Positions 1 through 5,697 of a DNA stretch of 5,697 bases are shown here, piece by piece. Both the position numbers and the translations under genes were made by a program. The stretch's first letter is position 1. Each line of letters begins with the position of its first letter. Origin of the DNA: Pseudomonadota bacterium (GTDB lineage Bacteria; Pseudomonadota; Gammaproteobacteria; Burkholderiales; Burkholderiaceae_F); the NCBI GenBank assembly GCA_021823635.1, contig JAKANT010000143.1:1-5697 (forward strand), written 5' to 3'. A model generated the notes under the pieces. That model had not been told where the DNA came from. It saw nothing but the letters and a program-made list of their open reading frames with translations, and ran no database searches.

Positions 1-1
1 C

Positions 2-901
2 GCCGAACTGGACGACCTGGTGATCGCGCGCGCCGACGGCGTGCCGACCTACAACTTCGCGGTCGTGGTCGACGACATCGACATGCGCATCACGCACGTG
101 CTCAGAGGTGACGACCACGTGAACAACACGCCGCGCCAGATCAACATCTACCGCGCGCTCGGCGTCGAGCCACCGGCGTTCGGCCACCTGCCGATGATCC
201 TCGGCCCGGACGGGCAGAAGCTATCGAAGCGCCACGGCGCGGTGAGCGTGCTGCAGTACGAGGAAGACGGTTTTCTGCCCGAGGCGCTGGTCAACTACCT
301 GGCGCGGCTGGGCTGGAGCCACGGCGACGACGAAAAGTTCACGCGCGAGCAGTTCGTGCAGTGGTTCGATCTGGCGCACGTCAACCGCGCGCCGGCGCAG
401 TACAACCTCGACAAGCTGCTGTGGTTGAACGGCGAATACATCAAGGAAGCCGACGACGCGCGTCTGGCCGGGTTGGTGGCGCCGCGCATCGAAGCGCGCG
501 GCGGCTGCATCAAAGGGGCGGCGCTGACGGCGGTCGTTGCGCTGCTCAAGGAGCGCGCGCGCACGCTGAACGAACTGGCCGACGCGGCGATGCTGTTCTA
601 CGGTCCGCACGCGCCGGACGAAGCGCTGCTGAAACAGCACCTGAGCGGCGCGAGCCTGGAAGCGGTGCGCGCTTTCGCCGAGCGCGCCCCGGCGATCGCC
701 TGGGAGCGAGCGGCGATTTCGGCGCTGCTCAAGCAGTTGCTCGCCGAATTCGGCCTGAAGATGCCGCAGCTCGCGGTGCCGCTGCGGGTTGCGGTCACCG
801 GCCGCACGCAGACGCCGTCGCTGGATGCCGTGCTGGCGCTGTTTGCCCGCGACACGGTGCTGGCACGCCTGAGCGAGGCGCTTGCGCGCATCGGGCACTG
901 A
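2..901 (+). CDS. gltX: Glutamyl-tRNA synthetase, C-terminal part (5' end outside window)
   Basis: GluRS charges tRNA-Glu with glutamate using ATP, in the cytoplasm. The frame is open from base 2 and gives 299 residues before TGA at 899-901. A GTG at 20 is in frame but is internal, because conserved catalytic-domain sequence (ELDDLVIARADGVPTYNFA) runs through it. Visible landmarks are the class I block VLRGDDHVNNTPRQ (encoded around 100-140) and the ATP-binding KMSKS-type motif KLSKRHG at 218-238. After these come the conserved ALVNYLARLGWSHGDDE block and an all-helical anticodon-binding C-terminal domain. The family is usually about 460-490 residues, so roughly the first third (Rossmann fold with the HIGH motif) lies left of the window. 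The tRNA operon downstream encodes one of its substrates. I see no convincing terminator after the stop; a 6-bp hairpin at 984-998 lacks a T-run. The alternative GlnRS or Glu-Q-tRNA synthetase is unlikely, since the latter lacks the C-terminal domain. Confidence 0.97.
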   Translation, partial: AELDDLVIARADGVPTYNFAVVVDDIDMRITHVLRGDDHVNNTPRQINIYRALGVEPPAFGHLPMILGPDGQKLSKRHGAVSVLQYEEDGFLPEALVNYLARLGWSHGDDEKFTREQFVQWFDLAHVNRAPAQYNLDKLLWLNGEYIKEADDARLAGLVAPRIEARGGCIKGAALTAVVALLKERARTLNELADAAMLFYGPHAPDEALLKQHLSGASLEAVRAFAERAPAIAWERAAISALLKQLLAEFGLKMPQLAVPLRVAVTGRTQTPSLDAVLALFARDTVLARLSEALARIGH

Positions 902-1043
902 GGGTCGATGCCCCGCGTCGTTCGTCGTTGCCGCTTGCGGTAAGCATGGCGGACGCCAGGTAGGTGCGCGCGCCGCGCAGGGATCGCACAGGGTGCGAGT
1001 TCGACTGACGCGACGTGCAGGAAACGCTGAGTGCCGCGCGCGT

Positions 1044-1071
1044 TTGCCGTGCGAATCGGCCCAGCTATAAT
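1044..1071 (+). promoter_or_regulatory. Sigma70-type promoter of the tRNA-Ala/tRNA-Glu operon
   Basis: A perfect -10 hexamer TATAAT lies at 1066-1071. The best -35 candidate is TTGCCG at 1044-1049 (4 of 6 to consensus, 16-bp spacer); TTTGCC at 1043-1048 with a 17-bp spacer is a weaker reading. The bases right after the -10 (GCGGCTC) form a GC-rich discriminator, a feature known from stable-RNA promoters under stringent control. The predicted transcript starts near 1077-1079, about ten bases before the mature tRNA-Ala 5' end, so the leader to be removed by RNase P would be short. Confidence 0.8.
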
Positions 1072-1088
1072 GCGGCTCTCTTGCGTGT

Positions 1089-1164
<76 letters not shown>

Positions 1165-1208
1165 CCGACCGCACCGGAAGGCCGCTTGCCGCGGGCTTTC
1201 GACTGAAG

Positions 1209-1284
1209 GTCCCCTTCGTCTAGAGGCCTAGGACACCGCCCTTTCACGGCGATAACAGGGGTTCGAATCCCCTAGGGGACGCCA
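1209..1284 (+). tRNA. tRNA-Glu (anticodon TTC)
   Basis: This 76-nt tRNA has CCA encoded at 1282-1284. The acceptor stem is GTCCCCT with AGGGGAC and the T-arm is AGGGG-TTCGAAT-CCCCT. The anticodon loop is CTTTCAC, giving anticodon TTC for GAA/GAG. This is the substrate of the GltX encoded just upstream, and charged tRNA-Glu also feeds tetrapyrrole synthesis in proteobacteria. It is almost the same as E. coli tRNA-Glu, but the base at tRNA position 43 (window position 1252) is A instead of G. This leaves a C27-A43 mismatch (1236 with 1252) at the base of the anticodon stem, while the other four pairs are intact. It is probably co-transcribed with tRNA-Ala from the promoter at 1044-1071. Confidence 0.98.
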
Positions 1285-1292
1285 CCATCATC

Positions 1293-1318
1293 GAATCGCG
1301 CGTCGCAACGCGCGATTC
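1293..1318 (+). terminator. Strong hairpin after the tRNA operon, probable terminator
   Basis: An 11-bp perfect stem pairs GAATCGCGCGT (1293-1303) with ACGCGCGATTC (1308-1318) around a CGCA tetraloop, starting eight bases after the CCA of tRNA-Glu. Position and stem strength suit transcription termination. The following bases (CTTGCCC) contain only a poor T-run, so it could instead protect the 3' end of the precursor or act with Rho. It is symmetrical, so it could also stop leftward transcription from the ParB-like gene. Confidence 0.6.
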
Positions 1319-1452
1319 CTTGCCCGGGGCGTATTCGAGTCGCGCTGCCCCGGCGACTTTGCCCCTGGGCGCGCGCCGCGTTCGCTTCTCCAGCGGCTCG
1401 GCCGTTGGGACAGTCGGATGATGAGCCCAGCGGGCAGCGCGCGAGCCGGCCG

Positions 1453-1767
1453 CTAGCGCAGCGAGGGCTGCAGCGGTTTGTTCGATAACCGTTCGGGGGG
1501 CGCAGCGCGCTGCGCAGCGGAAGTGTCGTGCGCGAAGTCCTGCACGACGAATGCCGGAATCGACGTCATGCCCAACAGGCAGGCGGCGCGCCAGCGGCGC
1601 TCGCCGTGCACGATCACGTAGCCGTCCGGGGTTTCGCGCAGAAGTACCGGTCTGAGGATGCCGCGCTCGCGGATGTCGTCGGCCAGCGCCTGGACGGCCT
1701 GCGGCGGATAGCCGTCGCTGCGCGGGTCGGGTCGGATGGCATCGCAGCGGATCGCCTGTACCCCCAT
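1453..1767 (-). CDS. Small stand-alone ParB/sulfiredoxin-fold N-terminal domain protein
   Basis: 104 residues, with ATG at 1767-1765 and TAG at 1455-1453. The start is supported by AGGAGGT at 1777-1771, three bases from the ATG. Residues about 3-75 follow the ParB N-terminal domain: an opening beta segment with RPDPR (12-16, the usual 'NPxQPR' region), helix AVQALADDIRERG (24-36), strand ILRPVLLR (37-44), GYVIVHGERRWRAA (49-62) with the GERRxR box, and LLGMTSIPAFVV (64-75). In true ParB proteins the GERRxR box binds CTP and arginine-rich contacts. The next block (ENxQR-type), the helix-turn-helix and the dimerisation domain are all absent here. The last 29 residues are Ala/Pro/Gln/Arg-rich and unrecognisable. 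No parA or parS-like cluster is visible. It is therefore unlikely to be a working partition protein; it may be a small nucleotide- or nucleic-acid-binding regulator, or a relic. Function unknown. Confidence 0.8.
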   Translation of the reverse strand: MGVQAIRCDAIRPDPRSDGYPPQAVQALADDIRERGILRPVLLRETPDGYVIVHGERRWRAACLLGMTSIPAFVVQDFAHDTSAAQRAAPPERLSNKPLQPSLR

Positions 1768-1770
1768 GGG

Positions 1771-1777
1771 ACCTCCT
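1771..1777 (-). promoter_or_regulatory. Shine-Dalgarno site of the ParB-like gene
   Basis: On the minus strand this reads AGGAGGT, a full anti-16S match, but only three bases (CCC) separate it from the ATG at 1767. The spacing is tight yet workable. It fixes the start and argues that the small gene is translated rather than a chance frame. Confidence 0.75.
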
Positions 1778-2022
1778 GGTCGCGGCGCGCGGAGATGTGC
1801 CTTGAGTTTGCTCGCGTGCCGCGCAAAAGTGAACCCCGCGCGACCACCGGTTCGCGCGACTCCCTGGTCCGATCGCGCATGGCGAAAGAGCGTTCGGGCA
1901 TGATGCCGGGCCGCGCGGCTTGCGCGCTTCGGCGCGTCGCCCTGTGCGCCCGACCCGTCGTACCGCCGCCGTCAACCCGCGCCTCGCGCCGGCGTTTGCC
2001 ATTACATTGCTGCGCCATGACC

Positions 2023-2028
2023 AGGAGG
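2023..2028 (+). promoter_or_regulatory. Shine-Dalgarno site selecting the ATG at 2035
   Basis: AGGAGG ends six bases before ATG 2035-2037. An in-frame ATG at 2017 lies upstream of this site and an ATG at 2041 lies too far for ideal spacing, so the site decides for 2035. The resulting protein opens with a proper signal peptide. Confidence 0.85.
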
Positions 2029-2034
2029 GTAACG

Positions 2035-2343
2035 ATGAGCATGGTCCGTTACGCGCTTGCCGTGATCGCGCTTGCCGCGGGCGGCGCGCTGGTCGCTCAC
2101 GCCAACGAACCCGGTCCGGCGGAGCGCGCAGGCAAGGCGATCGACCGCGCCGCCGACAAGGTGGGCCAGGCGGCGAAGAAGGTGGTCGAGAAGGTTGGCG
2201 AGGGTGTGGAGAAAGCCGGCAAGGCGATCGAGAAAGCCGGGCGCAAGACCGGCGAGGCCGTCGGCAAGGCGGTCGAGAAGACGGGCGAGGCGCTGCAGCG
2301 CGCCGGCGAAAAGGTGCAGGGCGCGGCCGCCGACAAAAAGTGA
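2035..2343 (+). CDS. Exported LEA-like amphipathic helical repeat protein
   Basis: 102 residues, ending with TGA at 2341-2343. Residues 1-23 form a signal peptide: R5, a hydrophobic core ALAVIALAAGGALV (7-20) and a type I cleavage motif AHA before N24. There is no lipobox cysteine, so the product should be a soluble periplasmic or secreted protein. From residue 33 onward the chain is almost only Gly, Lys, Ala, Glu, Val and Arg. It divides cleanly into six 11-residue units: GKAIDRAADKV, GQAAKKVVEKV, GEGVEKAGKAI, EKAGRKTGEAV, GKAVEKTGEAL and QRAGEKVQGAA. Small or aliphatic residues recur at 3-4-4 spacing. This hendecad pattern is typical of group 3 LEA proteins and apolipoprotein-like surface helices. 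There are no Cys, Trp or aromatic residues in the mature part. A DNA repeat underlies it: GGCAAGGCGATCGA at 2131 and 2218, and one variant at 2263. It may share a transcript with pgi, 73 bases downstream. A role in desiccation, envelope stress or membrane binding is only inference. Confidence 0.85.
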   Translation: MSMVRYALAVIALAAGGALVAHANEPGPAERAGKAIDRAADKVGQAAKKVVEKVGEGVEKAGKAIEKAGRKTGEAVGKAVEKTGEALQRAGEKVQGAAADKK

Positions 2344-2416
2344 CCGCGGCGACCTCACTCCCGGCGGTGGGCAGGCGGGCCGCGCCCTACGCAAGCGCGC
2401 GCTGCGGCGTTCCGGC

Positions 2417-4063
2417 ATGACAAGAAAGCTCACCGACAGCGAAGCATGGCGCGCATTGCAGGCGCACCGCGCGTCGCTGGCGGGCTTCAGCCTGCGCGAC
2501 GCCTTCGCGCGCGACGAAAGGCGCTTCGAGCGTTTCTCGCGCCGCTTCGGCGCCGCGGGCGGTGAACTGCTGATCGACTTTTCCAAGCATCTGATCGACG
2601 AGCGCGCGCTCGAGCTGCTACTCGACCTGGCGCAGGCGAGCGGCGTGCGGGCGCGCATCGACGCCATGTTCGCCGGCGCGAGGATCAATGTGACCGAGGA
2701 CCGGGCGGCGCTGCACGTGGCGTTGCGCGATCTGTCGCCGCGGCCGTTGGTGATGGACGGCATCGACGTCAAGGCGCAGGCGGCGGCGGTGCGCGAGCGC
2801 TTCCTCGACTTTGCCGAGCGCGTGCGCGCAGGCGCCGCGGCCGGCCACACCGGCGCGCGTTTCAGCGACGTCGTGAACCTCGGCATCGGCGGCTCCGATC
2901 TCGGGCCGCAGATGATGGTGCAGGCGCTGGCGCCGTTTCACGACGGGCCGCGCGTGCACTTCGTCGCCAATGTCGATCCGGCGCATCTGGACGCGACGCT
3001 GCGCCGGCTCGATCCGCGCAGCACGCTGTTCATCGTCGCCTCCAAGACCTTCACGACCGCCGAGACGATGGCCAACGCGCGCGCGGCGCGTGCCTGGCTC
3101 GCCGCCGCGCTGGGCGAAGCGGCGGTCGAGCGACATTTCGTCGCGGTGTCGGCCAACGCGCGCCAGGCGGCCGCGTTCGGCATCGCCGCCGACCGCGTGT
3201 TCGAATTCTGGGACTGGGTCGGCGGCCGGTATTCGCTGTGGTCTGCGATCGGACTGCCGATCGCGATTGCGGTCGGCCGCGCCCGATTCATGGAAATGCT
3301 GGCCGGCGCGCACGCGATCGACGAGCACTTTCGCACGGCGCCGTTCGCCGACAACCTGCCGGTGCTGATGGCGCTGGTCGGTCTGTGGTACGTCGACTTC
3401 TGGGGCGCGGGCACGCTGTCGATCGCGCCGTATTCGCAGCACCTTTCGCGCTTCGTTGCCCACATCCAGCAACTGGACATGGAGTCCAACGGCAAGCGAG
3501 TCACCGTGGACGGCGAGGTCGTCGATTACGCCACCGGCCCCGTCGTGTGGGGCGAGCCCGGCACCAATGCGCAGCACGCCTACTTTCAGTGGCTGCAGCA
3601 GGCGCCGGCGCTGGCGCCGGTGGATTTCATCGTCGCCGCCGAAACCGAATACGACGACGATCGACATCGGATGCTGGTGGCCAACTGTTTCGCGCAGTCG
3701 GCCGCGCTCGCGTTTGGCAAGGCGCGGCAGGAAGCGCGCGCCGAGATGATCGCGGCCGGCGTGGACGAGCTGCACGCCGAGCGCCTGGCGCCGCATCGCG
3801 AGTTTCCGGGCAACCGGCCGAGCACGACCATCCTCGTGCGCCGATTCGATCCGTTTGCGCTCGGCATGCTGACGGCGCTGTACGAGCACAAGGTGTTCGT
3901 GCAGGCGTCGATCTGGAACATCAACCCGTTCGACCAATGGGGCGTGGAGCTGGGCAAGTCGATCGCAGCGCGCGTGGCCGCCGCGCTCGCCGATTCCGCG
4001 GTGCCGCTCGACGCGGCCTCGGCCGGGCTGGTCGCTGCCTGGCGCGCGATGCGCGAGCGATGA
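2417..4063 (+). CDS. pgi: Glucose-6-phosphate isomerase
   Basis: PGI interconverts glucose-6-phosphate and fructose-6-phosphate in glycolysis and gluconeogenesis, in the cytoplasm. The ATG at 2417 gives 548 residues, against 549 in E. coli, and the N-terminus (LTDSEAWRALQAH) aligns with the family. The frame stays open upstream to about 2072, but that part overlaps the neighbouring gene and is not PGI-like. The SIS-fold phosphate-binding parts are GIGGSDLG (156-163) and SKTFTT (209-214). Signature 1 includes VGGRYSLW with R271. The catalytic residues are all present: E356 in MESNGK, H387 in EPGTNAQHAYF, and K514 in signature 2, FDQWGVELGK. The enzyme should be active as a dimer. No Shine-Dalgarno precedes the ATG, so translation may depend on coupling or leaderless-type initiation. 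dnaE follows after 49 bases. No promoter was found in the short gap before pgi. Confidence 0.98.
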   Translation: MTRKLTDSEAWRALQAHRASLAGFSLRDAFARDERRFERFSRRFGAAGGELLIDFSKHLIDERALELLLDLAQASGVRARIDAMFAGARINVTEDRAALHVALRDLSPRPLVMDGIDVKAQAAAVRERFLDFAERVRAGAAAGHTGARFSDVVNLGIGGSDLGPQMMVQALAPFHDGPRVHFVANVDPAHLDATLRRLDPRSTLFIVASKTFTTAETMANARAARAWLAAALGEAAVERHFVAVSANARQAAAFGIAADRVFEFWDWVGGRYSLWSAIGLPIAIAVGRARFMEMLAGAHAIDEHFRTAPFADNLPVLMALVGLWYVDFWGAGTLSIAPYSQHLSRFVAHIQQLDMESNGKRVTVDGEVVDYATGPVVWGEPGTNAQHAYFQWLQQAPALAPVDFIVAAETEYDDDRHRMLVANCFAQSAALAFGKARQEARAEMIAAGVDELHAERLAPHREFPGNRPSTTILVRRFDPFALGMLTALYEHKVFVQASIWNINPFDQWGVELGKSIAARVAAALADSAVPLDAASAGLVAAWRAMRER

Positions 4064-4091
4064 CAGGTCGCGCGCGGCGCGGCGCAAAACC

Positions 4092-4112
4092 GCGATCGTT
4101 AGAATCGATCGC
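4092..4112. repeat. Perfect 7+7 inverted repeat abutting the dnaE start codon
   Basis: GCGATCG (4092-4098) and its exact reverse complement CGATCGC (4106-4112) flank the 7-base spacer TTAGAAT (4099-4105), and the right arm ends on the base before the dnaE ATG. The arrangement could be an operator sitting over a promoter -10 box, or an RNA hairpin at the start of translation in a pgi-dnaE read-through transcript. GC-rich DNA with GATC makes some such repeats by chance, so the role is unproven. Confidence 0.5.
4100..4105 (+). promoter_or_regulatory. Possible -10 box for dnaE (leaderless transcript)
   Basis: TAGAAT matches the sigma70 -10 consensus at 5 of 6 positions in an otherwise very GC-rich stretch. 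Its end is seven bases before the ATG at 4113, so a transcript starting at the usual distance would begin at or next to the A of the start codon. No acceptable -35 lies 16-18 bases upstream; the nearest TTGACA-like hexamer, ATGACA at 4060-4065, is 34 bases away. The call is tentative. Confidence 0.4.
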
Positions 4113-5697
4113 ATGTCGAGCGGCTTCGTCCATCTGCGCCTGCACTCGGAGTTCTCGATCGTCGACGGGCTGGTGCGCATCGACGATGCGGTGAAGGCGG
4201 CGGCGGCCGACGGGCAAGGCGCTCTGGCGCTGACCGACAGCGCGAACCTGTTCGGCGCGGTGCGCTTCTATGTCGCTGCGCGCAAGGCGGGCGTGAAGCC
4301 CATTCTCGGCTGCGACGCGTGGATCACGAATCCGGCCGATCGCGACCAGCCGCACCGGCTGCTGCTTCTGGCCGCCGACCGCGCCGGCTATCGCAGACTG
4401 TGCGAACTGGTGTCGCGCGCGTGGCTGGAGAACCAGCATCGCGGCCGCGCCCAGATACGGCTCGAGTGGTTCGAGGCCGGAACCGACGGGCTGATCGCGC
4501 TGTCCGGCGGGCCGCAGGGCGAGGTCGGCCAGCTCGTGCTGGCCGGCAATTTCGAGGCCGCGCGCGCGGCGGCGCGCAGGCTCGCCGCGCTCTTTCACCG
4601 GCGCTTCTATCTCGAGTTGCAGCGCGCCGGTCGCGCCGGCGACGAAGCCTGCGTGCGCGGCACCGTGCGCCTGGCGCGGGAATTGGGCCTGCCGCCGGTG
4701 GCCACGCACCCGATCCAGTTCATCGCCCGCAGCGACTTTACGGCGCACGAGGCGCGCGTGTGCATCGCCGAGGGCTATACGTTGGCCGATGCGCGCCGGC
4801 CGCGCGCCTTCACCGAAGAACAGTATTTCAAGTCGCGCGCCGAAATGCAGGCGCTGTTCGCCGACGTGCCGGCGGCGCTGGCGAACAGCGTCGAGATCGC
4901 GCGCCGCTGCAACCTGGAGCTCGAACTGGGCCGGCCGCGCCTGCCCGAGTACCCGACGCCGCCCGGTGTGACGCTGGACGAGCACTGCCGCAACCTCGCG
5001 CAGCAGGGCCTCACGCGGCGGCTGGCGGCGCTTTTCCCCGACGAGGCGCGGCGCGCCGCCGAGCGGCCGAAGTACGGGGCGCGGCTCGACATGGAGCTGG
5101 CGACGATCGCGAAGATGGGCTTTTCCGGCTACTTCCTGATCGTCGCCGACTTCATCAACTGGGCCAAGTCGCAGGGCATTCCGGTCGGCCCGGGGCGCGG
5201 CTCCGGCGCCGGCTCGCTGGTCGCGTACGCGCTCGGCATCACCGACCTCGATCCGCTGAAGTACGACCTGCTGTTCGAGCGCTTCCTGAACCCGGAGCGC
5301 GTGTCGATGCCGGACTTCGACATCGACTTCTGCCAGGACGGCCGCGACCGCGTGATCGAGTACGTGAAGAACAAGTACGGCGCCGCTTCGGTGTCGCAGA
5401 TCGCCACCTTCGGCACCATGGCGGCGAAGGCGGTGGTGCGCGACGTCGGCCGCGTGATGGAATGGAACTACGGCCGCACCGACGAGCTGGCGAAAATGAT
5501 CCCGTTCCAGCCGGGCAAGCTGATTACCCTGCAAATGGCGCGCGAAATGGAGCCGCGTTTGGCCGAGCGCGAGCAAAGCGACGAAGAGACGCGCGAACTG
5601 CTCGCGCTCGCCGGCCAGCTCGAAGGCTTGACGCGCAACGTCGGCATGCACGCGGGCGGCGTGCTGATCGCGCCGGGCAAGCTTACCGACTTCTGTC
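4113..5697 (+). CDS. dnaE: DNA polymerase III alpha subunit, N-terminal 528 residues (3' end outside window)
   Basis: This is the replicative polymerase catalytic subunit, working in the Pol III core with epsilon (DnaQ). The frame opens at ATG 4113 and runs off the right edge; the usual length is about 1,150-1,180 residues, so under half is present. Residues 1 to about 270 form the PHP domain, starting FVHLRLHSEFSIVDGL (5-20). The palm/thumb region includes GYFLIV followed by GPGRGSGAGSLVAYAL (359-374), which binds the incoming nucleotide. MPDFDIDF follows, with catalytic D401 and D403; the third catalytic aspartate (D555 in E. coli) lies past the edge. The numbering matches E. coli DnaE at these points, which supports the start and points to replicative DnaE1 rather than the mutagenic DnaE2/ImuC. 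In the PHP domain the usual TDH motif reads TDS (S43), so a metal ligand is lost. The ATG has no Shine-Dalgarno. Two long minus-strand frames across this gene are shadows. Confidence 0.97.
   Translation, partial: MSSGFVHLRLHSEFSIVDGLVRIDDAVKAAAADGQGALALTDSANLFGAVRFYVAARKAGVKPILGCDAWITNPADRDQPHRLLLLAADRAGYRRLCELVSRAWLENQHRGRAQIRLEWFEAGTDGLIALSGGPQGEVGQLVLAGNFEAARAAARRLAALFHRRFYLELQRAGRAGDEACVRGTVRLARELGLPPVATHPIQFIARSDFTAHEARVCIAEGYTLADARRPRAFTEEQYFKSRAEMQALFADVPAALANSVEIARRCNLELELGRPRLPEYPTPPGVTLDEHCRNLAQQGLTRRLAALFPDEARRAAERPKYGARLDMELATIAKMGFSGYFLIVADFINWAKSQGIPVGPGRGSGAGSLVAYALGITDLDPLKYDLLFERFLNPERVSMPDFDIDFCQDGRDRVIEYVKNKYGAASVSQIATFGTMAAKAVVRDVGRVMEWNYGRTDELAKMIPFQPGKLITLQMAREMEPRLAEREQSDEETRELLALAGQLEGLTRNVGMHAGGVLIAPGKLTDFC

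Larger units (their letters stand above)
1768..2034. other. Divergent intergenic region between the ParB-like gene and the exported helical protein gene
   Basis: This 267-base stretch must hold promoters in both directions, since the flanking genes point away from each other. Leftward, the best I find is TTCACT (complement of 1828-1833) and CAAACT (complement of 1805-1810) with a 17-bp spacer, a weak match. Rightward, TACATT at 2003-2008 resembles a -10 box but has no good -35; TTGCCA at 1996-2001 matches a -35 (5 of 6) but has no -10 at the right distance. A short inverted repeat GGCAT-G-ATGCC lies near 1898-1908. Frames that cross the region give Arg-rich translations with no recognisable motif, so I see no gene here. 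Confidence 0.3.

Noticed and set aside
984..998. Hairpin TCGCAC-AGG-GTGCGA as a gltX terminator
   Set aside because: Only 6 bp, no T-run, and more than 80 bases after the stop. Such short repeats are common in DNA this GC-rich.
1269..1460. Possible integration site at tRNA-Glu with the ParB-like gene as cargo
   Set aside because: No second copy of the tRNA-Glu 3' end, no integrase and no transposase in the window. The ParB-like gene shares the GC-rich character of its neighbours.
1244..2002. 252-codon minus-strand frame covering the ParB-like gene
   Set aside because: It ends in ASPRGFEPLLSP, the classic false translation of antisense tRNA-Glu. The ParB-like frame has both the motif and the ribosome site.
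1528..2034. Upstream extension of the exported protein gene to an ATG at 1528
   Set aside because: The added part runs antisense to the ParB-like gene and shows no motif. The ribosome site and signal peptide fix the start at 2035.
2394..2403. Palindrome AGCGCGCGCT before pgi
   Set aside because: A simple GC alternation expected by chance at this base composition, with no promoter elements around it.
2072..2416. Upstream extension of pgi
   Set aside because: The extension overlaps the helical-protein gene out of frame and is Arg-rich. PGI family length and alignment start at 2417.
2618..4180. 520-codon minus-strand frame opposite pgi
   Set aside because: It mirrors a certain gene in very GC-rich DNA, where antisense frames stay open by codon bias. 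Its translation is Arg/His/Gln-rich with no motif or ribosome site.
3921..5651. 576-codon minus-strand frame opposite dnaE
   Set aside because: Same reason: the plus strand carries unmistakable DnaE motifs throughout, and the antisense translation is low-complexity Arg/Ala/His.

Overview
The window reads as ordinary core chromosome of a GC-rich proteobacterium, most likely a betaproteobacterium (Burkholderiales-like). The reasons are the strong GC bias at third codon positions, tRNAs that nearly match the proteobacterial tRNA-Ala(GGC) and tRNA-Glu(TTC), and PGI and DnaE proteins that align with the E. coli ones almost residue for residue at their active sites. The lineage is an inference from sequence character; no search was run.

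Layout, left to right: (1) the 3' part of gltX, glutamyl-tRNA synthetase, entering from the left edge and ending at 901. (2) A two-tRNA operon, tRNA-Ala(GGC) at 1089-1164 and tRNA-Glu(TTC) at 1209-1284. It has its own promoter with a perfect TATAAT box and a GC-rich discriminator, and a strong hairpin follows it at 1293-1318. (3) On the minus strand, a 104-codon gene (1453-1767) encoding only the front half of a ParB/sulfiredoxin-fold domain. (4) A 267-base divergent intergenic region, then a small plus-strand gene (2035-2343) for an exported Lys/Ala/Glu/Gly-rich helical protein with 11-residue periodicity, resembling LEA proteins. (5) pgi, glucose-6-phosphate isomerase, complete at 2417-4063. 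(6) dnaE, the replicative DNA polymerase III alpha subunit, starting at 4113 and running off the right edge (528 codons present).

Functionally, the left part serves translation: a synthetase lies next to a gene for its own substrate tRNA-Glu. The right part joins central carbon metabolism (pgi) to replication (dnaE) with only 49 bases between them. The two small genes in the middle are the only unfamiliar content. No mobile element, CRISPR array, toxin-antitoxin pair, phage gene or obvious new multi-gene system is visible. The points that best repay a second look are the dnaE start (no Shine-Dalgarno, and a 21-base inverted repeat abutting the ATG with a -10-like TAGAAT in its centre), the exported 11-mer-repeat protein, and the orphan ParB-like half domain.
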